Of a stretch of 39,315 nucleotides of DNA, positions 1-9,910 are shown piece after piece; the first letter of the stretch is position 1; every line of letters starts with the position of its first letter. Origin of the DNA: a bacterium (GTDB taxonomy: Bacteria > UBP6 > UBA1177); assembly GCA_022703485.1 (NCBI GenBank), contig JAKLDO010000024.1, positions 1 to 39,315 on the forward strand, written 5' to 3'. Position numbers and translations under genes: made by a program. A model generated the notes under the pieces. That model was given only the letters and a program-made list of their open reading frames with translations. It made no database searches and was not told where the DNA came from.

Positions 1-133
1 CCATATCGGCTGTGTCATCAATAATATTAATGTCCGCATCAGGGTGTTCTTCACAATTACTTTCTGTACAGTGTTCTCCAGTACACGAAACTGAGAAAAT
101 CAGTAATAAAACGATAAAAATCATTTTTTTCAT
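1..133 (-). CDS. N-terminus of a lipoprotein (runs off the window)
   Basis: The minus-strand frame begins at an ATG at 133 with a GGAGG ribosome-binding site 5 bases upstream and stays open for 44 codons to the window edge. The product starts with Met-Lys-Lys, a hydrophobic stretch and a lipobox ending Ser-Val-Ser-Cys at residue 17, so it should be exported and lipidated. After the cysteine come two short Cys-containing clusters and an Asp/Ile-rich stretch, like the acidic linkers of the other lipoproteins here. The Cys-rich start resembles the lipoprotein at 31150. The functional domain lies outside the window and no function can be given. Confidence 0.8.
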   Translation of the reverse strand, partial: MKKMIFIVLLLIFSVSCTGEHCTESNCEEHPDADINIIDDTADM

Positions 134-234
134 GAATGCCTCCGGTGTGAAAATTCATTTGATCTGCCTGATTTTAACTATTTCAAAAGTTATTGTCAAA
201 GAGAAAAAGAGGTTTGTTTATTCGTTATTTTAGT

Positions 235-810
235 TTACTGATTTATCTTTTTAAGAAGCCATGCCATGTTCTCGCCAAGCACGGTCATGGTTCTGACACC
301 TTCCTCGTCTTTCTCGAATTCACCGATATCCCTTGAAAGCGACATGTTCCAGTACAATGAACCGGGAACTATCATTTCAGACACAAGGAAGAAATTGTTT
401 ATCGCCTGGAAAACATTGAGCGCGCCAGCCCTTCTCACTGCAACAACTGCCGCACCCGCCTTTCTTTTGTAGAGTCCGCCGTTAGCTCTTGAAACATAGC
501 CCGTCCTGTCAATGAAAGCCTTTGTTTCCGAAGTAAGCGCCGCGAAATATGTGGGGGAACCGATAATTATGCCGTCAGCTTCGATCATTTTCTGTATCCA
601 CTCATTCACCGGATCGTCGTTGAAAACACAGCGGTTGTTCTTAAGTTCCTTGCATTTTCCGCAGGCTCTGCAACCCCGCACCATCGTTCCGCCGACCTGA
701 ACAAGCTCGCATTTGATACCTTCGCTCTCAAGCACCTCAAAAACCTTCCGGATCATCATTTCAGTGTTACCGCCCTTCCTCGGACTCCCGTTAAAAGCTA
801 CAACTTTCAT
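235..810 (-). CDS. Iron-sulfur flavoprotein / NAD(P)H-dependent FMN reductase family
   Basis: This is a flavodoxin-fold oxidoreductase of the NADPH-dependent FMN reductase superfamily. The N-terminus carries the FMN phosphate-binding loop GSPRKGGNT after a first beta strand. Near residue 48 a compact cysteine motif, C-x2-C-x2-C-x7-C, matches the [4Fe-4S]-binding pattern of archaeal-type iron-sulfur flavoproteins. The segment GSPTYFAALTSETKAFIDR is the usual flavin-contacting second loop. Length (191 residues) is normal. Two ATGs are adjacent; I chose the second (810) because GGAG lies 6 bases before it and only 3 before the first. Such proteins pass electrons between ferredoxin-like donors and small acceptors in anaerobes; the physiological substrate cannot be told. 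It stands alone between two lipoprotein genes. Confidence 0.88.
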   Translation of the reverse strand: MKVVAFNGSPRKGGNTEMMIRKVFEVLESEGIKCELVQVGGTMVRGCRACGKCKELKNNRCVFNDDPVNEWIQKMIEADGIIIGSPTYFAALTSETKAFIDRTGYVSRANGGLYKRKAGAAVVAVRRAGALNVFQAINNFFLVSEMIVPGSLYWNMSLSRDIGEFEKDEEGVRTMTVLGENMAWLLKKINQ

Positions 811-864
811 CATTCACTCCGCTTATTTAAATTGCAAAACGATATTACAAAAATAACCGGGCTT

Positions 865-892
865 TTGCAATAACAGCAATAAATGATATTAT
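865..892 (+). promoter_or_regulatory. Predicted sigma70-type promoter for the small lipoprotein
   Basis: TTGCAA (-35), 16-base spacer and TATTAT (-10) lie just upstream of the ribosome-binding site of the gene at 928. The -10 matches consensus at five of six positions. Confidence 0.5.
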
Positions 893-927
893 ATCTTGAA
901 TTTGAAATGGAATCTAAGGAGAGAAGA

Positions 928-1101
928 ATGAAAAAATATTACTCACTTATCGCATCAATTCTTGCAATGCTTGCCGGAGCAACAAGTTGTGGAGAAGATC
1001 CGCCGATTTATGGAACAGTTGATTCTGAATATGTGGATGAAGACAATTATGAAAATATTTCAGTCGATGAAGTCGGGAATAATGACGAAGATTTGAATTG
1101 A
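928..1101 (+). CDS. Small acidic lipoprotein, function unknown
   Basis: A 57-residue product begins Met-Lys-Lys at an ATG preceded by AAGGAGAG. A hydrophobic core leads to Ala-Thr-Ser-Cys at residues 18-21, a weak but plausible lipobox. The remaining ~36 residues are rich in Asp, Glu, Asn and Val, with no folded domain visible. An upstream in-frame ATG at 883 has no ribosome-binding site and would bury the signal peptide. The last codons and stop (…Glu-Asp-Leu-Asn-stop) recur 1.9 kb away at 2967-2982 in the same reading frame, which suggests duplication or insertion at this 3' end. No function is assignable. Confidence 0.65.
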   Translation: MKKYYSLIASILAMLAGATSCGEDPPIYGTVDSEYVDEDNYENISVDEVGNNDEDLN

Positions 1102-1102
1102 A
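1087..1102 (+). repeat. 16-bp direct repeat, copy 1 (3' end of small lipoprotein gene)
   Basis: These 16 bases, covering the last codons and stop of the gene at 928, are identical to 2967-2982. An identical 8-base GATCCAGC follows each copy at slightly different spacing (8 bases here, 2 in copy 2). The VWA lipoprotein gene lies between the copies. Confidence 0.75.
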
Positions 1103-1127
1103 GGATCGATCCAGCAAATTAATAATT

Positions 1128-2870
1128 TTATTCGCCAACAGAATAAAAAAATCTCACGATCCGTATTCCGAGAATCTGGTCATTGCTGACAAATTGCACG
1201 GTAAATTCACCTGAATGTGTACCGGCATCACCCGGCAGATATTCTTCAATCGCAAGAGTAAGCTCGAAAGTGATTTTTGTATCCTGTTTAACTTTGTAAA
1301 AATAAATGTCATCCATTTTTTCAATGTTTTCATCCGGGTCAGCTTTAAATGGTCTAAACGACTGTATGACATCGGTTGTATAATGCTCGCTTCTTTGATC
1401 AAAATAACTCCCTTCGAACCTTAAAGTTATGTCTTTTTCAACATATTCAGTCAGAGTTTTTATTGCACCGGCAAGATTTTCCCTTATTCCGTTGCCTTCT
1501 CTGTCGGCAGTATGAAAATTGAGAGAGTTTCCATAAATATCAGTAGTTCCTGTCATTTCAGAAATATAGTCATGACTGTCATTTGCATAATTATCTATTG
1601 TGCAATTATTTCCGTCATTATCGCACTCAAAAGCTGTGTTGACCACAAGAATTTTCACATCATTAGAAGACATCGCAACGAGAGTTTCTTTCATACTATG
1701 CCCGGGTTGCTCTCCTTCCAGCCATACATCATCATAATACTGAGTGAACTTAACTTCATTCTCAGGCGGGATTTCATATATCATATCATCTGTGAAAAGG
1801 ACTAAAAGGTGCGAAGTGTCTTTTCTAAAACAGGATCCTCCGGTATTTCCTGTTTCTCCCTCACATTTTTTCGGAGGAAATATAACATCCTGTTCTTCAT
1901 GTACTCCGCTAGCACCGAATAAGAATCCTATTTTACTGGAAAACCCGTCTCCCATAACGCTTTGATAAATCGTTTCAAGAAGAATTGCATATCCACCATA
2001 AGGAACTGAAACCTTTGAAAGTGAGTCATTAAAAACCGATTTATCAGAAGTGACCGGCAGAATTACATTATACGGTGCTTCAACTATTCCGAAAGCAAAG
2101 AAATCTTCATTATTATTTGTTTCCTGAAGATCTTCGTTGATAACATATGCGACCTGCTCCTTGATCTTTTCAAAGGGTGGGAGCATCGAGCCGGTTACAT
2201 CAATCATTGTTACGATATCAAGTTTTGACCGGGATGTGGTGAAATCTATCAGTATTTTTTCTTCGTTTTTTCCATAGTAATCAAGAATTGCATAATAAAT
2301 TCCATCAGGCGGTCTGCTTTCTTTATCAAGCGGATCTGTTCCGATAAAAACTTCGACACCGTCGGTTGTTCCATCACCGTCTGTGTCGGGGCAATATGGG
2401 TTTGTTCCTTCATCAATCTCGTGTTTGTCTGTCAGGTTATCGCTGTCGCTGTCACGGTCAAGATAGTCCGGAGTTCCGTCACCGTCCGTGTCAGGACACG
2501 GTTGCGTGATACATTCTCTTTTATCATTTATACCGTCTCCGTCCGAATCAGGGTCCATGCAATTTGGAATTCCGTTACCATTATGATCGAGACACCCCTC
2601 AATAGTATTCGGGATTCCATCACCGTCTATGTCGCCTTCAACAGTATCGCAGGTACAGTCAGATTCCGAATCATGATCTGAATCATCAAAATAATAATCT
2701 ACATCAGAATCAACAATGAGATCCAGCTCATCATCATTTTCATCATCTAAAGAAAGTTTATGATCTCCTTTTTCGCTTTCATCGTCATTTTGCACTTCTT
2801 TTTCCTGATTGCAGGAAACAAGTGAAAAGAAAAGCATCGATAAGATCATGAAAAATGACGATTTTCTCAT
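1128..2870 (-). CDS. Surface lipoprotein with TSP3-type calcium repeats and a VWA domain
   Basis: The 580-residue product has a signal peptide with lipobox Leu-Val-Ser-Cys (Cys20) and a strongly acidic linker to about residue 78. Residues 80-182 hold four to five thrombospondin type 3-like calcium-binding repeats (DxDGDGxxD pattern). A von Willebrand factor A domain starts near residue 215, with a MIDAS-like D224-V-T-G-S228 and a later FTDD strand; it probably runs to about residue 450. The final ~120 residues are beta-rich. TSP3 repeats usually act as calcium-stiffened stalks, and VWA domains bind ligands through a divalent metal, so a surface adhesion or binding role is likely; the ligand is unknown. 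AGGGATG-type ribosome-binding site precedes the ATG. The gene is a single unit between two copies of a short direct repeat. Confidence 0.88.
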   Translation of the reverse strand: MRKSSFFMILSMLFFSLVSCNQEKEVQNDDESEKGDHKLSLDDENDDELDLIVDSDVDYYFDDSDHDSESDCTCDTVEGDIDGDGIPNTIEGCLDHNGNGIPNCMDPDSDGDGINDKRECITQPCPDTDGDGTPDYLDRDSDSDNLTDKHEIDEGTNPYCPDTDGDGTTDGVEVFIGTDPLDKESRPPDGIYYAILDYYGKNEEKILIDFTTSRSKLDIVTMIDVTGSMLPPFEKIKEQVAYVINEDLQETNNNEDFFAFGIVEAPYNVILPVTSDKSVFNDSLSKVSVPYGGYAILLETIYQSVMGDGFSSKIGFLFGASGVHEEQDVIFPPKKCEGETGNTGGSCFRKDTSHLLVLFTDDMIYEIPPENEVKFTQYYDDVWLEGEQPGHSMKETLVAMSSNDVKILVVNTAFECDNDGNNCTIDNYANDSHDYISEMTGTTDIYGNSLNFHTADREGNGIRENLAGAIKTLTEYVEKDITLRFEGSYFDQRSEHYTTDVIQSFRPFKADPDENIEKMDDIYFYKVKQDTKITFELTLAIEEYLPGDAGTHSGEFTVQFVSNDQILGIRIVRFFYSVGE

Positions 2871-2907
2871 AAAACATCCCTGATTGAATATTTACAACAA
2901 CAATCCA

Positions 2908-2935
2908 ACTATATGAATTTTATGAATTTTTACAA
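2908..2935 (-). promoter_or_regulatory. Predicted promoter of the VWA lipoprotein gene
   Basis: Reading the minus strand, TTGTAA (2935-2930), a 16-base spacer and TATAGT (2913-2908) lie about 40 bases before the start codon. The -10 matches five of six consensus positions; the -35 matches four. Confidence 0.45.
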
Positions 2936-2966
2936 GAGGAAAACCTCAAAACATTTTCCAGATTAT

Positions 2967-2982
2967 GAAGATTTGAATTGAA
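2967..2982 (+). repeat. 16-bp direct repeat, copy 2
   Basis: Identical to 1087-1102. Read in the matching frame it again encodes …Glu-Asp-Leu-Asn-stop, preceded here by an Asp-Tyr rather than the upstream coding sequence. It looks like a leftover 3' gene end with no gene attached. Confidence 0.7.
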
Positions 2983-2991
2983 CTGATCCAG

Positions 2992-4035
2992 CTACTCTTT
3001 CACATTCATGATGCCGATAGCGTCGAGGTCAAATCCTGCGCTTCCGGTGGTGGGATAAGGGTCATAGATGGGGTCGCCGAGCGTATCGGTCTCACTTCCG
3101 TCTCCGAGGACATCAACTATCCTTATGTGTGTGATATTTGTGAGATCCACTGTTTTATCAGTGACTTCCTTCTTGCCTGCAAGTGTTGAAAGGTCGAACT
3201 GCGTGCCGAGACCCTGCTTGAACTTTCCTGCAAAACCCCAGATAAGATAAGGCTCGTGACTGCCGAAAGCGTCCACAGGATCAAGCCCGAGATAGTAGTT
3301 ATCAAACCTTACGAAATCGGTGCCGTCACTGCTCACCTCGACAAAAGCAAGCTCAAGGAACTTATCGTTGAGACTGTTCTCAAAGACCGCAAAGTCATAA
3401 CCTTCGCCATCCGTCACAGCTTTTTCGAAAGTAAGCATTATGCTTCCGCCGTTACCGAGCGAAACAACATCTTCCGGAGTCCCTTCAGCAATCCCTAGAG
3501 CTTTCTGTGCATCCTGCCACTCCTCATCGACATCAGTTCCCGGCTTGTACTCTTCAAAACCGGCCGCCCATGCGGTGATCTTTGCATCATCTTTACCTAT
3601 CGATTCCTCTACAGTCTCGACCATCTCAGTCCACCCGAAACCATTACATCCGGTATCAAGTTTCGACCTGTCGGCAGAAGCCGCATCAAGCGCTTCATCC
3701 TGCGTGTTTTTATCATATACAGTCTGGCAGATGTAAATCTTAGAGTCCTTGAAAACATAGTCGAAACGGCTCCATTTCTCAGGATTGTACTCATTATCCC
3801 TGCCGTTCTGAGCAATTATCACATCATTTTCATTATCAGCATATTTTATATTGAACCTGCCTGACATGGCACCCTGGTCCCACACAGAATTTGAAATTAT
3901 GTGCACACCGCCCCAGCTGTCGGAATAAACACCGGTAAGTTCATGCACGAACTCTTTCTCACCGGAACTTTTATCCTCATCACAACCAGTCAGGAACAGT
4001 GCAAGCACAACAGCAAAAAATGCGGACATTTTCAT
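2992..4035 (-). CDS. Lipoprotein of the cobalamin-receptor-associated 'cell surface protein' family
   Basis: The 347-residue product has a lipobox Leu-Thr-Gly-Cys followed by acidic residues. The C-terminal half shows a motif set I associate with lipoproteins encoded beside TonB-dependent cobalamin receptors: [43 protein letters not shown] and [11 protein letters not shown]. It is probably a beta-sandwich anchored on the outer membrane. I chose the ATG at 4035 because GGAGG sits 5 bases before it; the ATG 21 bases upstream has no such site and lengthens the N-region. It is the last gene of the riboswitch-controlled operon, 13 bases after the propeller gene. A role in cobalamin or corrinoid capture, by analogy with Bacteroides BtuG/BtuH, is inferred from context, not shown by sequence alone. 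Confidence 0.75.
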   Translation of the reverse strand: MKMSAFFAVVLALFLTGCDEDKSSGEKEFVHELTGVYSDSWGGVHIISNSVWDQGAMSGRFNIKYADNENDVIIAQNGRDNEYNPEKWSRFDYVFKDSKIYICQTVYDKNTQDEALDAASADRSKLDTGCNGFGWTEMVETVEESIGKDDAKITAWAAGFEEYKPGTDVDEEWQDAQKALGIAEGTPEDVVSLGNGGSIMLTFEKAVTDGEGYDFAVFENSLNDKFLELAFVEVSSDGTDFVRFDNYYLGLDPVDAFGSHEPYLIWGFAGKFKQGLGTQFDLSTLAGKKEVTDKTVDLTNITHIRIVDVLGDGSETDTLGDPIYDPYPTTGSAGFDLDAIGIMNVKE

Positions 4036-4048
4036 TTTACCCTCCATA

Positions 4049-5221
4049 TTATTCATATTCCACGCGGACCTTCACAGCCGCAGGCCCCTCTTTTAAAAGC
4101 AGACCGCCCTTTTCACCGCTCACAGTATCGATCGACTTGAGATATGTGTCAGGACCTTCATCTGCAAAGTAATAGATTTTTTTTGAACCGGCCGAATATT
4201 CGACAGGGTTTGCGGCAAATGCATTAAGACCTGAATCCACCATTGACACGCGCCCTTTTAAAGTTTCGTATTTCAAAAGCCTGTTCGTCCATCTGTCTGA
4301 ATTATTTGAAAATACAAGATACAGGTCTCCGTTACCGGCAAGCGACACATCCACCATGTCGCCATCGAGAAGAGATCCCTCTTCACCTGATTCGCTAAGT
4401 ATGATCTGCGATCCTCCGGTCTCAAGGTCCACTCTGAGAATTGCACCGTCCCTTTTCTGCCAGCCGCCTGCACAGGCGATATAGAAATGGTCAGGATCGA
4501 CAGACCCGTTGTATTCTATCTTTCCCACAGGGTTCATAACAGGAAGATCTATTATCGAGACATCGTGGTCATCAAGACCGACAACAGCTACCTGACCCGC
4601 CTGAGAACGCCATTTTTCATCAAGGTTCTGCATTGCCACATACAGCTTTCCGCCGATGATCCTCATCTTTGCAGGACTTGCATTTTCATTCTCGCTTATC
4701 TTCAGTTCTGTTATTTCACCGTCTTTTATAATTATCAGACTGCTGCTGTTCAAAGCGCTTACAATGAACTCATCACGAAGAGGATTGTAGACACCGTCCT
4801 GCAGATTGAGCACTTTTCCGCCGCTTAGATCCAGCTCTTCAGGATCGAACCCGCCCGCTCCGTCATCCTTGAAAAAATAAAGCCTGGACGAATCGTACCT
4901 TCCTATGACAAAGAACCCCTTATCCCAGACAGAAAGTGCAAGGTCGGAACCTTCAGCGCTCCCCATCGCGGGACTTTTAACAGGAATAAGGTCATCCATC
5001 GCGCCGCTTACTGAAAAATAGACCCTGCCGCTGAAAGGAACATCATAACCGCCGACAGTCGCAACGATTAAATCTTCTGAAATACCGTCATCATCCGTTT
5101 CAGCGATATCAAGATCAAGTACAACAGCATCATCTATCACACTTTCATTATCAGGAAGTTCCGGCAGGTCCATATCAGAACACCCTGTGATCAAAAACAG
5201 CAGAAGCACTATAAAGATCAT
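4049..5221 (-). CDS. Predicted beta-propeller lipoprotein of the B12 operon (BtuG-like role)
   Basis: A 390-residue lipoprotein with lipobox Ile-Thr-Gly-Cys (Cys14) and a short acidic linker. The body consists of repeated four-stranded segments of about 45-50 residues (for example around [38 protein letters not shown]), as in YncE-type seven-bladed propellers. In Bacteroides the propeller lipoprotein BtuG caps BtuB and binds B12 very tightly; this gene occupies the equivalent position directly after the receptor. The gap to the receptor stop is only 5 bases and the ribosome-binding site GGAGGA overlaps the receptor's last two glycine codons, so translation is probably coupled. I have not aligned it to BtuG; sequence identity may be low. 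Confidence 0.75.
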   Translation of the reverse strand: MIFIVLLLFLITGCSDMDLPELPDNESVIDDAVVLDLDIAETDDDGISEDLIVATVGGYDVPFSGRVYFSVSGAMDDLIPVKSPAMGSAEGSDLALSVWDKGFFVIGRYDSSRLYFFKDDGAGGFDPEELDLSGGKVLNLQDGVYNPLRDEFIVSALNSSSLIIIKDGEITELKISENENASPAKMRIIGGKLYVAMQNLDEKWRSQAGQVAVVGLDDHDVSIIDLPVMNPVGKIEYNGSVDPDHFYIACAGGWQKRDGAILRVDLETGGSQIILSESGEEGSLLDGDMVDVSLAGNGDLYLVFSNNSDRWTNRLLKYETLKGRVSMVDSGLNAFAANPVEYSAGSKKIYYFADEGPDTYLKSIDTVSGEKGGLLLKEGPAAVKVRVEYE

Positions 5222-5226
5222 TCCCT

Positions 5227-7272
5227 TTATCCTCCTGTATCAAGTTTAATGCCTATCCAAGGAGTTATTCCGGCAGTACCGTACTCCACCGAATAGGCGT
5301 AATTATCGTTATCGAGCATGTTCTCTATCTTTGCAAAGACCGTAAGATATTTGTTGATCCTGTATGAAAGCGCTATATCAAGGAGAACAAACTCTTCCGC
5401 AGTCACGATATATGGCGTTTTCGGATAGTTATAGACCTCGTCAGCCCTTTCCCCCGCATAATTAAGACCCAGACAGACATTGAAAACCTTTTTCAGCTCA
5501 TAATTAAGAACCGCATTGAAAGTATGTGCCGGTCTTCTGAGAACATCAGTGCTTTCCTTATATTTCCTGCCTTCGACACTGGCGATCCTGAACTCGTTCA
5601 TTTTAAATATCCATGTATAGGAGGCACTGAGACTGAAACCGTAAATATCCTTTGTCTGTAAAGCTATTTCAAGCCCGTGATTCTCTATTCTGTACCTGTT
5701 TGAGAACTTTCCGCTTTTATCAAGATCGATATGATTCTCTTTAAGTTCATAGAAATATCCGGCCTCAAACTTTATCTTTTTTTCAAACAGATACTGCTGA
5801 ATAACACCGTCAAACCCCCATGCTATCTCAGGTTTAAGCTCATTGTAGATATCCGCAAAAGCACTGAACCGCTGAAAAAGTGTCGGGGCGCTCATCCCCC
5901 TTGCCACCCTTGCCTTGAAAACAGTCTTTGAAGGAGCTTCATAGCTCATGCCGCCTGAGAACAGAGGCTCTATGATCTCCCTGCCCTGCGGTTTGAGCAG
6001 TTCATCAGTGACTTTGTCTGCAAGCCGTATCTGATAGAAATTCCCGGCAAGACGGAATCCGGCAGTTACATCAAGTTTCTTCACAGGTTTGAAAACATTG
6101 AATACATAAATTCCAAGCGAAAGATCGGGTGACGGCTCAAAACTGAGATCTATCGTTCTGCCGGAAGAAAGGTCAGTGTACTGCGCTCCGCCCCAGTCCC
6201 TTTTGAATTCAAAACCCGCCGTCAGATCATACCATTTTGCAGCTTTGACATAGTTCTCCCATTTTATCGAAGCCGAAACCGAACCGTAACTGCTGTTCAT
6301 TTCATCTGCAACCCTTCCGGGGTCAGGATCATCGTGGTCTTTAAGGGAGTTCAGCCGTATAGCAAATGATGTTTCCATATTCCAGATGCCACTGAAAAAA
6401 CTGGAATCGACCGCCGACCTGAACACCATGTCCTCAGAATCGAGAACCCTGTTCGAATCGTCAGCACCTATTCCCGGACCGTCATCAATATCCTTCTCCC
6501 CTTTTCCGGCCCTGAAAAAGAACTCCCACTCATTGTTATCATCCATTTTCAGACCGCTTCTAAGATAAATATCACCTTTGACAACCCTGTCATTTTCAGG
6601 AGTAATGTCATAAAGACCTGATTTAATGCCTTCATAACTGTCAGCCACCGAAATGCCTTCAGTATAGAAAAACGATCCGCCGCCGTTATAGAAAAAATTT
6701 CCATTCCCGCCGGAAAGTGAAAGTGATGAGCTGAAAATGTCAGGAACATATCTGTCAAGGCTCATGTCGAGCACTCCTGTCGAGAACGATGATCTCAGTC
6801 GCGGAGCACCGTGACCTTTTTTTGTAGCTATTTCAAGAACTCCTGATAAAGCACCGCTGCCGTAAAGAACGCTCTGAGGCCCTTTCATCAGCTCTATCTT
6901 TGCAATGTTCTCAGGCGAAAATGAAAGGTCCGCAGCACCGTTTGGGCTGAGAGGATCTCTTATTTCAACGCCGTCGATCACAACAAGCACATCTGAAGAC
7001 CTGAATCCGCGGACAAAAAGATACTGTGACTGTCCCGTTCTTCCGTCACCGCTGATGAAAACTCCCGGGATCTCCTTGACGGCATCCCCTGCCGTTACAG
7101 ACTGTTTCTCCTCTATGTCAGACGAGTTCAGCGATGCGCTGGAAGCTGTTGTGTCTGCGCTGCCTGATCTGAGACCGGTGACAGTTATCTTTGAACTGTC
7201 ATCAGGATAGACAAAGACATTCCATATTAAGAAAACTGTTATGAGTGACATCATTTTGAACAGATAGCGCAA
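5227..7272 (-). CDS. btuB: TonB-dependent outer-membrane receptor, BtuB-like, for cobalamin
   Basis: The 681-residue product has a signal peptide, a likely TonB box (KITVTG) just after it, a plug domain (GDAVKEIPGVFISGDG, LFVRGFRSSDVLVVIDGVEIRDP type motifs, IELMKGPQSVLYGSGALSGVLEI) and a C-terminal 22-strand-type barrel rich in alternating aromatic strands. I place the start at TTG 7272: GAGGAGGG lies 6 bases before it. Longer in-frame versions starting at 7296 or 7389 would put that site inside the gene or translate the riboswitch. The cobalamin riboswitch immediately upstream identifies the substrate class better than the protein itself. No BtuFCD inner-membrane transporter genes are in the window, so they must be elsewhere. 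Confidence 0.9.
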   Translation of the reverse strand: MRYLFKMMSLITVFLIWNVFVYPDDSSKITVTGLRSGSADTTASSASLNSSDIEEKQSVTAGDAVKEIPGVFISGDGRTGQSQYLFVRGFRSSDVLVVIDGVEIRDPLSPNGAADLSFSPENIAKIELMKGPQSVLYGSGALSGVLEIATKKGHGAPRLRSSFSTGVLDMSLDRYVPDIFSSSLSLSGGNGNFFYNGGGSFFYTEGISVADSYEGIKSGLYDITPENDRVVKGDIYLRSGLKMDDNNEWEFFFRAGKGEKDIDDGPGIGADDSNRVLDSEDMVFRSAVDSSFFSGIWNMETSFAIRLNSLKDHDDPDPGRVADEMNSSYGSVSASIKWENYVKAAKWYDLTAGFEFKRDWGGAQYTDLSSGRTIDLSFEPSPDLSLGIYVFNVFKPVKKLDVTAGFRLAGNFYQIRLADKVTDELLKPQGREIIEPLFSGGMSYEAPSKTVFKARVARGMSAPTLFQRFSAFADIYNELKPEIAWGFDGVIQQYLFEKKIKFEAGYFYELKENHIDLDKSGKFSNRYRIENHGLEIALQTKDIYGFSLSASYTWIFKMNEFRIASVEGRKYKESTDVLRRPAHTFNAVLNYELKKVFNVCLGLNYAGERADEVYNYPKTPYIVTAEEFVLLDIALSYRINKYLTVFAKIENMLDNDNYAYSVEYGTAGITPWIGIKLDTGG

Positions 7273-7300
7273 TTTTTCCCTCCTCGGGGTACTCATTACT

Positions 7301-7392
7301 GATCTGAGACTGTGTATCTGGCTTCGGCAGTATTGCCTCACAGTTGCGGGACAGCACCGGAATTTCACCGGCTTTCCACAAGACCTCAAATC
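7301..7392 (-). promoter_or_regulatory. Cobalamin (B12) riboswitch controlling the receptor operon
   Basis: On the minus strand the leader contains the conserved B12-box core GCCGGTGAAATTCCGG followed by GCTGTCCCGCAACTGTGA and GCCGAAGCCAGATAC, hallmarks of cobalamin aptamers. The ends pair as an 8-bp P1 helix: GATTTGAG (7392-7385) with CTCAGATC (7308-7301), one G-U wobble. The short peripheral region suggests a compact class. Downstream, CCC and GGG flank the GAGGAGG ribosome-binding site in a possible small hairpin, so control may be at translation initiation; this part is inferred. A perfect TTGACA at 7427-7422 could be the -35 box, but the -10 is weak. Expected effect: receptor expression off when B12 is plentiful. 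Confidence 0.94.
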
Positions 7393-7439
7393 GCACGAAA
7401 AGGTAACTCTTTACAACCGTTTGTCAAATTTTTACTTCA

Positions 7440-8577
<1,138 letters not shown>

Positions 8578-8589
8578 TTAAATAAACGG

Positions 8590-8618
8590 TTGATTTTAAA
8601 AAATTACCAACTTATAAT
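8590..8618 (+). promoter_or_regulatory. Strong predicted promoter for the mscS-nrnA operon
   Basis: TTGATT (8590-8595), 17-base spacer, perfect TATAAT (8613-8618), located 32 bases before the channel start codon. Confidence 0.75.
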
Positions 8619-8650
8619 GACCGGTATTTGCTTATTTTCATGGAGGAAAA

Positions 8651-9910
8651 ATGAAAGGACTTCTTCTTAAACTGATCCCTGACGCTGTAATTGAATTCTC
8701 TTCCACCCGTGCAGAACTGTTCCTTCTGATACAGATATCGGCACTCATTATCGTATCTCTCATTTCGTGGTACATCTCAAAGAAGTTCGTTAAGAAGATC
8801 GTCTACTATTATGTCAGGAAGTCGGATAATACCTGGGATGACATAATCTATGAAAAAAGGGTTTTCGAAAGGCTCGCCCACATAGTTCCTGCAATGTTCT
8901 TTTATGTCGCTGCTGATATTTTCATGGAGGCAGGGACAGCGGTAAGGAGACTTGCAATTTCATATATGATCTTTGTCGTCATGCTTGTTTTCAAATCGGC
9001 CGGAAATGCCGCGCTTGAGATATACGAACATTTTCCGATATCCAAGGACAGACCGATAAAAGGTCTCATTCAGGTCCTCAACATTTTCGTCTTTTTCATA
9101 GGTTCCATAGTCATCGTCGCCATACTGATGGGAAAATCACCGGCTCTGCTTCTGAGCGGACTCGGAGCGATGACAGCCATACTGCTCCTTATCTTCAAGG
9201 ACAGCATCCTCGGATTTGTCGCCGGCATACAGATCGTTGCTAACAAGTCCATAAAGAAAGGCGACTGGATAACCATGAGCAAGTTCGATGCGGACGGAGA
9301 AGTGATAGACATAGCACTGCATGTGGTCAAGATACAGAACTGGGACAGAACTATCGTCTATGTTCCCACCGCTAAATTTCTTGAAGAAAGTTTTACGAAC
9401 TGGCGGGGAATGCTGGAGTCAGGAGGAAGAAGGATCAGCAGAAGCATGTATATTGACATGTCGAGCATACACTATCTGACTGACAGTGAAATCAATGAAT
9501 TCGGAAAGATACAGCTGATCAGCGGATACATTCAGTCAAAAACAGCTGAAATAAAGGAATGGAACGAAGAGAATAAAACCGACACCTCGGTCCCTGTCAA
9601 CGGAAGAAGGCTGACAAACATCGGCACATTCAGAGAGTATGCAAAACAGTATCTTGTAAATCACCCCGGAATAAGGAAGGATGCAACCCTTCTTGTACGG
9701 CAGCTCGCCCCGGAACCGACAGGACTTCCTCTACAGATATATGTTTTCGCAAATACTACGGAATGGGCCGGCTATGAAAAGATCCAATCGGACATATTCG
9801 ACCATCTTTTTGCCGCTGTGGAATATTTCGGACTGAGGGTCTTTCAGAATCCGAGCGGCAGTGATTTCCGTTCCCTGAACCTGAAGATAAAGGATGCCGG
9901 AAATGGCTAA
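8651..9910 (+). CDS. MscS-family mechanosensitive channel, YbdG-like
   Basis: A 419-residue inner-membrane protein with about five hydrophobic segments (residues ~22-46, 76-93, 101-123, 138-161) and the pore-lining helix at ~165-196. The pore and beta-domain sequence (LLSGLGAMTAILLLIFKD, LGFVAGIQIVANK, KKGDWITM, VVKIQNWDRTIVYVPT) closely follows E. coli YbdG, including the extra N-terminal helices and the GGRRISRS segment after the beta domain. Such channels release solutes at hypo-osmotic shock. The start has GGAGGAAAA upstream. It heads a run of four plus-strand genes; the next start lies inside its last codons. Confidence 0.92.
   Translation: MKGLLLKLIPDAVIEFSSTRAELFLLIQISALIIVSLISWYISKKFVKKIVYYYVRKSDNTWDDIIYEKRVFERLAHIVPAMFFYVAADIFMEAGTAVRRLAISYMIFVVMLVFKSAGNAALEIYEHFPISKDRPIKGLIQVLNIFVFFIGSIVIVAILMGKSPALLLSGLGAMTAILLLIFKDSILGFVAGIQIVANKSIKKGDWITMSKFDADGEVIDIALHVVKIQNWDRTIVYVPTAKFLEESFTNWRGMLESGGRRISRSMYIDMSSIHYLTDSEINEFGKIQLISGYIQSKTAEIKEWNEENKTDTSVPVNGRRLTNIGTFREYAKQYLVNHPGIRKDATLLVRQLAPEPTGLPLQIYVFANTTEWAGYEKIQSDIFDHLFAAVEYFGLRVFQNPSGSDFRSLNLKIKDAGNG

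Noticed and set aside
883..927. Upstream ATG of the small lipoprotein gene
   Set aside because: No ribosome-binding site, and it overlaps the predicted -10; the ATG at 928 gives a proper Met-Lys-Lys signal peptide start.
7273..7389. In-frame N-terminal extension of the TonB receptor
   Set aside because: It would translate the cobalamin riboswitch and hide the strong GAGGAGG site; the signal peptide begins properly at TTG 7272.
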